From Eggerthellaceae bacterium (GTDB lineage Bacteria; Actinomycetota; Coriobacteriia; Coriobacteriales; Eggerthellaceae), in contig DMNP01000216.1 of assembly GCA_003452695.1 (NCBI GenBank), positions 1-8,688 of the forward strand: a DNA stretch of 8,688 bases, written 5' to 3'. Shown here piece by piece: positions 1 to 4,423 of this stretch. The position numbers and the translations under genes were made by a program. The notes under the pieces are model-generated. The model was given only the letters and a program-made list of their open reading frames with translations. It did not search any database and was not told the DNA's origin. Positions within the stretch are counted from its first letter, which is position 1. Each line of letters starts with the position of its first letter.

Positions 1-77
1 ATACCCGTCGGGAAATTCCCGCCGCCCCCTCTCTACCCCGCGCGCCCGCTCTTTTTTCTATCGCCGCGAAACTGGGC

Positions 78-106
78 TTTTCGGGCCGTAACGCTAAGGC
101 CGAAAA
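78..106. repeat. Hairpin whose loop is one copy of the direct repeat
   Basis: The left arm TTTTCGGGCC (78-87) pairs with GGCCGAAAA (98-106) apart from one bulged G. The ten-base loop GTAACGCTAA (88-97) is one copy of the direct repeat, and the second copy lies at 112-121, outside the hairpin. No T-tract follows the stem, so it is not a rho-independent terminator. A protein-binding or packaging role is possible. Confidence 0.45.
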
Positions 107-121
107 TCCGCGTAACGCTAA
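87..121. repeat. Two direct copies of CGTAACGCTAA, 24 bp apart
   Basis: An exact 11-bp repeat occupies 87-97 and 111-121, with start-to-start spacing of 24 bp, a little over two helical turns. Both copies would therefore face roughly similar sides of the helix. The location just upstream of the terminase genes is where small-terminase binding sites are usually found. The repeat is seen directly and its function is inferred. Confidence 0.5.
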
Positions 122-143
122 AATCTCACGCGCCGCATAGCAT
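121..143 (+). promoter_or_regulatory. Boundary motif copy 1, candidate late promoter for a leaderless transcript
   Basis: AATCTCACGC starts at 122 and is followed by GCC, GCA and the hexamer TAGCAT (138-143), which fits the actinobacterial -10 pattern TAnnnT. The first ATG of the downstream gene is at 151, seven bases past the hexamer, so a transcript could start at or next to the ATG. That would explain why no Shine-Dalgarno sequence is visible. Copies 2 and 3 (3093-3115, 5072-5094) have identical internal spacing. The promoter role is inference. Confidence 0.4.
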
Positions 144-150
144 CGTGGAC

Positions 151-450
151 ATGAAAACGACGTGCGAAATATGCGGCATCGAATTCGAATGCAGGCGCTC
201 GACGGCCCGTTTCTGCTCGGACAGGTGCAGAATCAGGGCGTTTCGGGGCAAAACGGCCGTGAAGCCGTCGAAAATCGAGCTGAAACGCGAGTTTCTGGAC
301 GAAAACGGCATCAGCGAGGTGGTATCGCGCGCTCATGGCACGGTGGACGACCTTTCGAGGGCGTCCGCGCTCACCCCCGCGCCCGTTTGCCGCTCTTTCC
401 GCAACGTCGCGCGCAAACTCGCCGACGCGCTCGAGAAAGAGGGGCTATGA
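151..450 (+). CDS. Small zinc-ribbon protein upstream of the small terminase
   Basis: From ATG 151 this is a 99-residue protein. An in-frame GTG at 145 would add two residues. The N-terminus has a CxxC pair (C5, C8) followed by CxxxC (C22, C26) in a T-A-R-F-C-S-D-R-C-R context, a typical small zinc-ribbon that binds a metal and often contacts nucleic acid. A lysine-rich linker follows (about 33-45), then a predicted helical C-terminus. No HNH catalytic motif is visible, so it is not the HNH nuclease often found beside cos-phage terminases, although it sits in that position. The stop codon overlaps the terS start as ATGA (447-450), so the two are probably translationally coupled. There is no clear Shine-Dalgarno site before either start. 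The exact function is unknown; a DNA-binding or packaging accessory role is inference from context. Confidence 0.75.
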   Translation: MKTTCEICGIEFECRRSTARFCSDRCRIRAFRGKTAVKPSKIELKREFLDENGISEVVSRAHGTVDDLSRASALTPAPVCRSFRNVARKLADALEKEGL

Positions 451-977
451 AAGGCCGGAAACCCAAACAGGACGCCGTGAGGCGCGGCCTGAGCGAGTAC
501 CCCGCCCTGGCGCACGTTGACGCCTCCGTGCTGGAGCCCGACCAGCTGCGCGGCGTCGTGATGCCGCCCGACATCGCGGAAGACCCGGTGCAGTCGCAGA
601 TATGGCTGTGGGTGGCCCCTCCCATCAACACATTCACCGACCAGGACATACCGAACCTGCGCCTTCTGGTGTACTGGCACGCCGTCGCCGCCCAGGCGCA
701 GACGGAGATGGCCGCCGAAAACGGCTCGGTGGCGGTTTTCGGCAAGGTGAGGACCGAAGACGGCGACAAGATGGTGAAATCGCCCGCCGTGCAGGTGCTC
801 AAGACCGCTAGCACCGAGATACGCGCGCTGTCCGACATGCTGGGGCTCTCCCCGCTGGCGCGTTCGCGCATCGGCCTGCTGAACGCCACGACCGTCAAGA
901 CCGCCGCGGACACCGCCGCGATGTTCAAGTCCATCGACGCGGCCTACGCGCTGCCGGAGAAGGTGGACAATGCGTAG
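447..977 (+). CDS. terS: Phage terminase small subunit, P27 family
   Basis: A 176-residue protein that should recognise the phage packaging site and recruit the large terminase. The start is ATG 447, overlapping the previous stop as ATGA, with a purine-rich GAAAGAGGGG at 435-444. The basic start MKGRKPK, the central helical part around the L-V-Y-W-H segment (74-78), and above all the C-terminal block at about 112-142 match the P27-like small terminase pattern. That block begins S-P-A-V and ends G-L-S-P-L-A-R-S-R-I, where the family has a G-L-x-P-x-x-R-x-R-I signature. The same frame stays open upstream to 162, but that part runs through the zinc-ribbon gene out of frame and is not expected to be translated. 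The end overlaps terL by 8 nt. The family call is strong; the bound DNA site is not known. Confidence 0.88.
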   Translation: MKGRKPKQDAVRRGLSEYPALAHVDASVLEPDQLRGVVMPPDIAEDPVQSQIWLWVAPPINTFTDQDIPNLRLLVYWHAVAAQAQTEMAAENGSVAVFGKVRTEDGDKMVKSPAVQVLKTASTEIRALSDMLGLSPLARSRIGLLNATTVKTAADTAAMFKSIDAAYALPEKVDNA

Positions 978-2439
978 GACGCCCACCGAGTACGCGCCCG
1001 AAGGCCTGCAGATGGCGCGCGATTACGAACGCTGCCTCAGCTCCATGTGCTGCCACGTCTCCAACGACAGCTACTACGCGCAACCCTTCCTCTTGGAGGA
1101 ATTCCAGCGCGAGAACATGTGGAAGCCGCTATTCGCCTGCGGAGAGATGGAGGGCGGCCGCTTCAAACGGCGCTTCAGGCGCGCCATATTCGGGCTGCCT
1201 TCCGGCTTCGGCAAGACCGAGCTGGCCGCCGCGCTGGTGCTCACCATAGCCACCATGGAGGTGGTGCACAACGGGCAGTACGGCGTGGTGGCGTCGAGCA
1301 AGGACCAGGTGCGCAACATCTACTCCAAGATGGTCACGATGATAAAGCTGAACCCCACCTTCAAGGAGCAATGGGACATCGGCAAGGACGTCATGACGCA
1401 CAAGGAGACGGGCGCGCGCATCATGGTCCTGCCGAACAAAGCCGACGCGCTGGAATCGTGGCACTTCAACGTGCTGGTCTTCGACGAACTGCACGTCTAC
1501 CGCGACTCGACCGTCTGGGATGCCGGGCTGAAGGGCCAGAAGGTGCTCTGGAACCCTCTCACCATCGGCATAACGACGGCGGGGGCGGCGCGCGAGGGGT
1601 TCCTGTGGGACACGCTGGAAAAGGCCGACTCCGACCCTGGCATGTACCTGTACTGGCTCGGTCTCGACGATTCCGACGACATCGACAAGCGCAAGTCCTG
1701 GGACAAGCTCATGTGCGCGTCGTGGGTGACGTGGGAGAGCATAGAGGACCAGCGCGGCATGGCGTCCACCAAAGCGGCCTTCGAACGCTACACCGCCAAC
1801 CGCTTCCCGCGCTCCAAGGGCGAAGAGGCCGCTTTCACCGCCCTGCAGCTGGACAGGTGCGCGCGCGGCAAGAACGCCTTCGACTTCGACGCGCCGTTCA
1901 CCATCGGCATCGACGGGGCCACCGCCGGGGACAGCTTCGCGATAGTGGCGTACCAGGAACGCGAGAACAGCCGCGGGAACCCCACCGCATACACGCGCGA
2001 ATGGGTCTTCGACGAACCGGACGAAGAGACGGGCCACTACGACCTGTCGCAGATCATGGAGCTGGTGGCCGGCATCTGCCACGAGCACTGGCCGGAGGTC
2101 GTGGGCATCGACCCGAACCGCATGATCGTGATGGCAAGCCAGCTGAAGGACATGTACGGAGTCGAGACGGTCGCCTTCGCGCAGAACAACGCCACCATGT
2201 GCCAGGCTGCCAGCCTGGTGACCAACATGGTGCGCCCGGGCCGGCTCAAGCTCCAAGGCTGCCCCAAGCTGAAGAGCCACCTGGCCAACGCCACCGCGCT
2301 CGACCGCGAGCCGTACGGCACCCGCTTCGGCAAGGACTCCAAGCGTTCGAAGATAGACGGCGCGATAGCCCTGTCCATCGCCGCCCTGGCCTACGAGAAG
2401 CTCGTGAAGGGCCGCGAGAACTCCGTGCCCGTCTTCTAG
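970..2439 (+). CDS. terL: Phage terminase large subunit (packaging ATPase and nuclease)
   Basis: A 489-residue protein, the usual size for this family. It cuts concatemeric DNA and pumps it through the portal by ATP hydrolysis. Residues 75-84 (GLPSGFGKTE) are the Walker A loop, 169-174 (LVFDEL) are Walker B with catalytic E173, and ITTAG at 201-205 fits the coupling motif. In the C-terminal RNase H-like nuclease, acidic residues appear in the expected order: D315 in GIDGA, D381 in GIDPN and D463 in KIDGAIAL. The ATG at 970 has GGAGAAGGTGG-like purines just upstream and overlaps terS by 8 nt, so expression is probably coupled. The gene looks intact, with all key residues present. It ends immediately before the AT-richer moron insert at 2440-3079, which separates it from its usual neighbour, the portal gene. 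Confidence 0.95.
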   Translation: MRRTPTEYAPEGLQMARDYERCLSSMCCHVSNDSYYAQPFLLEEFQRENMWKPLFACGEMEGGRFKRRFRRAIFGLPSGFGKTELAAALVLTIATMEVVHNGQYGVVASSKDQVRNIYSKMVTMIKLNPTFKEQWDIGKDVMTHKETGARIMVLPNKADALESWHFNVLVFDELHVYRDSTVWDAGLKGQKVLWNPLTIGITTAGAAREGFLWDTLEKADSDPGMYLYWLGLDDSDDIDKRKSWDKLMCASWVTWESIEDQRGMASTKAAFERYTANRFPRSKGEEAAFTALQLDRCARGKNAFDFDAPFTIGIDGATAGDSFAIVAYQERENSRGNPTAYTREWVFDEPDEETGHYDLSQIMELVAGICHEHWPEVVGIDPNRMIVMASQLKDMYGVETVAFAQNNATMCQAASLVTNMVRPGRLKLQGCPKLKSHLANATALDREPYGTRFGKDSKRSKIDGAIALSIAALAYEKLVKGRENSVPVF

Positions 2440-2441
2440 CC

Positions 2442-2468
2442 CTATACAGTTGTGTAGTCCTTGTGTAG
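2442..2468. promoter_or_regulatory. Cluster of TGTRTAG half-sites, possible operator
   Basis: Just after the terL stop, CTATACA (2442-2448, the reverse complement of TGTATAG) faces TGTGTAG (2451-2457), making a 16-bp imperfect palindrome. A further TGTGTAG lies at 2462-2468, 11 bp on, about one helical turn. The same half-site recurs as TGTATAG at 2513-2519 over the promoter -10. This spacing looks like a repressor-binding array. The small HTH protein encoded downstream is the natural candidate to bind it. The repeats are seen; the binding is inferred. Confidence 0.4.
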
Positions 2469-2491
2469 GGGAAAGTTCCTGCTCTAAACAC

Positions 2492-2520
2492 TTGACTAGG
2501 ACTATAGACAGATGTATAGT
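2492..2520 (+). promoter_or_regulatory. Sigma70-like promoter of the moron cassette
   Basis: A -35 box TTGACT (2492-2497) and a -10 box TATAGT (2515-2520) are separated by exactly 17 bp, close to the housekeeping consensus. Transcription would start near 2527, giving a leader of about 28 nt before the ATG at 2555. This is the best promoter in the window and lies in its most AT-rich stretch. Confidence 0.75.
2501..2520. promoter_or_regulatory. Inverted repeat covering the -10 box, probable operator
   Basis: ACTATA (2501-2506) and TATAGT (2515-2520) are a perfect 6-bp inverted repeat with an 8-bp spacer. The right arm is the -10 box itself. A protein bound here would block RNA polymerase, as Aca-type autorepressors do on anti-CRISPR operons. 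The likely binder is the HTH protein at 2830-3024. Confidence 0.5.
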
Positions 2521-2554
2521 ACATAGTGTCAGGAGTTGAGAGAAAGGAACGACA

Positions 2555-2797
2555 ATGGCATTCGGAAACTACGATACACCGGCACAGGTCGCACAGAGGA
2601 AAGAAGAAGCTCGGTACAACCTCACGAACGGGTACACGGGCGAAACCTTCGAAAACTTGGACGCATTCGACACCGGCGAAAAGCTCACTGCATGGCTGGA
2701 AGAGGACGGGTACGAATTCACTCAGGGCGAGATGTGGTACGACTACCAGTGGACGAGCTTCGCCGACGGCTACACCGTCGAAGAAGTCGAGGACTAG
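2555..2797 (+). CDS. Small, very acidic protein; candidate anti-defence (anti-CRISPR-like) moron protein
   Basis: An 80-residue protein I do not recognise. It has 19 acidic residues (7 D, 12 E) against 4 basic ones, a net charge near -15, and 15 aromatic residues (5 F, 7 Y, 3 W). The acidic residues are spread along the whole chain. There is no signal peptide and no membrane segment. A helical N-terminal part (about 8-23) is followed by a segment rich in Y, W and G. The start is ATG 2555 with AAAGGA at 2543-2548. The base composition is visibly less GC-rich than that of the neighbours, a sign of separate origin. It is the first gene of a two-gene unit with its own promoter, an HTH partner and a terminator, between terL and portal. 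Small acidic proteins in this setting include DNA mimics, anti-CRISPR and anti-restriction proteins. That role is inference from composition and context only; a lysogenic-conversion protein of another kind is equally allowed. Confidence 0.8.
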   Translation: MAFGNYDTPAQVAQRKEEARYNLTNGYTGETFENLDAFDTGEKLTAWLEEDGYEFTQGEMWYDYQWTSFADGYTVEEVED

Positions 2798-2829
2798 TCT
2801 GGAATGCGAATTCCGCAAGGAGGGACACC

Positions 2830-3024
2830 ATGGAAAGCACGACGAGGGACGGCGTAGCCTGGGAGCGCATCGTGACCGTCAAGGGCGCAGCCGAGGCCCT
2901 TGGGGTGAACCGGCAGCGCGTCCACCAGCTCATAGACGCCGGAAAGCTCGAAGCGCGCAAGGTGGACGGCATCTGGCTGGTGGACAAGGCCAGCGTGGAC
3001 GCCAGGAACGCTTCGGGTAAGTAA
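2830..3024 (+). CDS. Small helix-turn-helix DNA-binding protein, excisionase/MerR-type fold; possible Aca-like autorepressor
   Basis: A 64-residue protein with a strong Shine-Dalgarno AAGGAGGG (2817-2824) five bases before ATG 2830. Residues 15-55 fit the small HTH_17 (excisionase-family) winged helix. A V-T-V strand leads into a first helix (GAAEALG, 19-25), a recognition helix (NRQRVHQLIDAG, 27-38) and a wing (about 39-51, ending in DGIWLVD). It lies 32 nt after the acidic gene and just before the terminator, so it is the second and last gene of the moron unit. The inverted repeat over the unit's promoter suggests it represses its own operon. A role as excisionase is less likely because no integrase or attachment site is nearby. 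The same frame is open back to about 2536, but the strong ribosome site and the overlap with the acidic gene favour the start given here. Confidence 0.85.
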   Translation: MESTTRDGVAWERIVTVKGAAEALGVNRQRVHQLIDAGKLEARKVDGIWLVDKASVDARNASGK

Positions 3025-3051
3025 ATAAAACGCTTTACCTACCCGTCGGAC

Positions 3052-3079
3052 AACGGCCCTTGAGGGGCCGTTTTCTTTT
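3052..3079 (+). terminator. Rho-independent terminator of the moron cassette
   Basis: A perfect 8-bp stem, AACGGCCC (3052-3059) with GGGCCGTT (3065-3072), encloses a 5-nt loop and runs into a T-rich tract TTTTCTTTT (3071-3079). It closes the two-gene unit that begins at the 2492 promoter. It also lies inside the late operon, so transcription from terL towards the portal gene must read through it, be antiterminated, or restart downstream. Confidence 0.88.
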
Positions 3080-3092
3080 GCCATGAAAAGCC

Positions 3093-3115
3093 AAATCTCA
3101 CGCACCCCGTAGATT
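3093..3115 (+). promoter_or_regulatory. Boundary motif copy 2, candidate late promoter upstream of the portal gene
   Basis: AATCTCACGC begins at 3094 and the hexamer TAGATT (TAnnnT type) is at 3110-3115, 16 bp from the motif start, the same spacing as in copy 1. An ATG at 3121 in frame with the portal gene begins five bases after the hexamer. It has no Shine-Dalgarno site, so a leaderless transcript is possible. The position, 14 bp after the T-tract of the moron terminator, is where a promoter would be needed to restart late transcription. The motif is seen; its promoter activity is inferred. Confidence 0.42.
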
Positions 3116-3145
3116 AGCCCATGGGAGAAAGGAATCCCATGGGCT
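3116..3145 (+). promoter_or_regulatory. Hairpin over the portal translation start, Shine-Dalgarno in the loop
   Basis: AGCCCATGGGA (3116-3126) and TCCCATGGGCT (3135-3145) are a perfect 11-bp inverted repeat. The 8-nt loop GAAAGGAA (3127-3134) carries the Shine-Dalgarno site for ATG 3139, and that ATG lies in the right arm. Another in-frame ATG (3121) lies in the left arm. In the RNA the fold would bury both start codons and could control portal translation. Each arm also contains the self-complementary CCCATGGG, so a short duplication is another explanation. Confidence 0.6.
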
Positions 3146-4410
3146 TCGCATCCGCGCTCCAGGAGCGCATCAAGAATTGGATATTGACGCCGACGACGCA
3201 ACCCAGGCTGCTGGACATCGACGGCACGCAGGGCAACGCGACGCGGCTGTACGACTACTCCGCGCTTTTCTCCATGGCGTACCTCGCCTGCGAGCAGACC
3301 AAGGCGCGCTCCCTGGGGTCGCTGCCGGTCTCGGTCTACCGCAAGGCCGACGGCGTGCGCGAAGAGGTGGACCATCCCCTCGCCCACCTGCTTTCCGGGC
3401 AGGCCAACGACCTGATGACGGGCCGCGACCTGCGCCACTGGATATCCCTGCGCCGCGACACCTTCGGCAACGCCTACGTGTGGGTCGAATGGCAGCGCGG
3501 CGTGCCGGTGGCGCTGTGGCCCATCGACTGCCACGTGCAGATAGACTTCGACCGCACAGCCCGGAAGGGCCGGCGCGTGCGCTACACCGTGCCTAACGGA
3601 GACGGGCGCGTACCCGCCGGCACGTACTTCGGCGATGAGGTTATCAACGTCCGCACCTCCGTGACCAAGGACGGCGTCTACGGCGAGTCCCTGGCGCGCC
3701 TGGCCGCGCACGAGGTGGGCCTGTCGGTCGACCTGGAGCGGTTCTACAGCTCCATGCTCAAGAACGGCAACCACCAGCTTGGCCATGTGGAAGTTCCCGC
3801 CGGGCGGATGCCCCAGGAGGAAATCGACAGCATCAGGCGCGCCATCGAGGCGAAGAGCGGAATCATGGACGCCGGCAAGGCCCCCATCTTCGGCTACGGC
3901 GCGAAGTGGGTGACCGACCAGCAGACCATGCGCGACGCCTCGCTCATCGAGCAGCAGGTGTGGGTGCTGCAGCAGGTGTGCCGGGCCACCAACGTGCCGC
4001 CCTGGAAGGTATACGACAGCTCCACGGGATTCGGCAAGTACCAGAACGCCGAATCCAGCCGCGTGGACTACGTGACCGATTCGGTCATGCCGGAGGCTGC
4101 CGCCATCGAGACGGCGCTGAAGCCCGTGCTGGAAGCCATGGGCATGCGCGACCTGTACGTGAAGCTCGACCTGAACGGGCTGATGCGCGGCGACAAGGCC
4201 GCCCAAGGGCAGTTCTACCGCGAGATGGTCTACATGGGCGCGATGACGCGCGCCGAAGTCCGCGAGAAAGAGGATTTGAACCCGATACCGGGCCTGGAGA
4301 AACCGCTGGTGCCCGTCAACTACGGAATCCTGGAGCCGAACGGCGAAGTGACCGTGCTCACCGCATCGGGCGAGCCCGCCGACGGCATGCAAGAGGGCGT
4401 AACCGAATAG
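3139..4410 (+). CDS. Phage portal protein, HK97-like family
   Basis: A 423-residue protein from ATG 3139, or 429 from the in-frame ATG at 3121. It should form the dodecameric ring at one capsid vertex, the channel for DNA entry and exit and the dock for terminase and connector. Length and layout fit the HK97-type portal family. Landmarks are an early helix with ACEQTKARSLGSLPVSVYRK, HPLAHLL about 25 residues later, a GNAYVWVEW strand, a DGVYGESLARLAAHEVGLS helix start, and the late VCRATNVPPWKV and VMPEAAAIETALKPVLEAMG segments. I prefer the 3139 start because GAGAAAGGA (3125-3133) stands at normal distance from it. The 3121 start has no ribosome site but would suit a leaderless transcript. 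It is followed after 13 nt by the protease gene, as in HK97-type head modules. Confidence 0.92.
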   Translation: MGFASALQERIKNWILTPTTQPRLLDIDGTQGNATRLYDYSALFSMAYLACEQTKARSLGSLPVSVYRKADGVREEVDHPLAHLLSGQANDLMTGRDLRHWISLRRDTFGNAYVWVEWQRGVPVALWPIDCHVQIDFDRTARKGRRVRYTVPNGDGRVPAGTYFGDEVINVRTSVTKDGVYGESLARLAAHEVGLSVDLERFYSSMLKNGNHQLGHVEVPAGRMPQEEIDSIRRAIEAKSGIMDAGKAPIFGYGAKWVTDQQTMRDASLIEQQVWVLQQVCRATNVPPWKVYDSSTGFGKYQNAESSRVDYVTDSVMPEAAAIETALKPVLEAMGMRDLYVKLDLNGLMRGDKAAQGQFYREMVYMGAMTRAEVREKEDLNPIPGLEKPLVPVNYGILEPNGEVTVLTASGEPADGMQEGVTE

Positions 4411-4423
4411 GAAGGATATGGAA

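Larger units (their letters stand above)
1..144. other. Non-coding leader upstream of the packaging genes; candidate packaging (cos-like) region
   Basis: I see no convincing gene in this stretch. It holds a short palindrome at 9-21 (arms CGGGAA and TTCCCG around one base), a C-rich tract, a run of six T at 52-57, a hairpin at 78-106, two copies of CGTAACGCTAA (87-97 and 111-121) and the first copy of the AATCTCACGC boundary motif (122-139). Phages with P27-type small terminases and HK97-type heads commonly keep their cos site just upstream of the small terminase, and iterated terminase-binding repeats are typical there. Assigning this stretch as a packaging site is therefore inference from position and repeats. 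No cut site can be read directly. Confidence 0.4.

Noticed and set aside
9..21. Palindrome at the window start followed by a T run at 52-57, read as a terminator
   Set aside because: The loop would be a single base and the T run is about 30 bases away, so it is not a rho-independent terminator. It may be a DNA-level site, but there is no second copy.
1047..2468. Long plus-strand frame overlapping terL
   Set aside because: It is out of frame with terL, which has intact Walker and nuclease motifs. The alternative product is an arginine, glycine and histidine rich shadow.
2801..2814. Inverted repeat GGAAT-gcga-ATTCC between the two moron genes
   Set aside because: Only 5-bp arms, no T-tract and no promoter next to it. 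It is too weak to call an operator or attenuator.
2536..3024. 162-residue version of the HTH protein starting upstream
   Set aside because: It would run through the acidic gene in another frame. The strong AAGGAGGG before ATG 2830 and the complete HTH fold from there favour the short form.
2830..3024. Excisionase for prophage excision
   Set aside because: The fold would allow it, but no integrase, attachment site or recombination gene is in the window, and the position in the late operon with its own operator fits a local regulator better.
2794..4392. Long open frame on the minus strand opposite the portal gene, with others of similar kind opposite terL (1129-2280) and capsid (4917-6170)
   Set aside because: They lie entirely opposite well-supported genes, have skewed H/V/R/G-rich composition typical of antisense frames in GC-rich DNA, and have no recognisable family.
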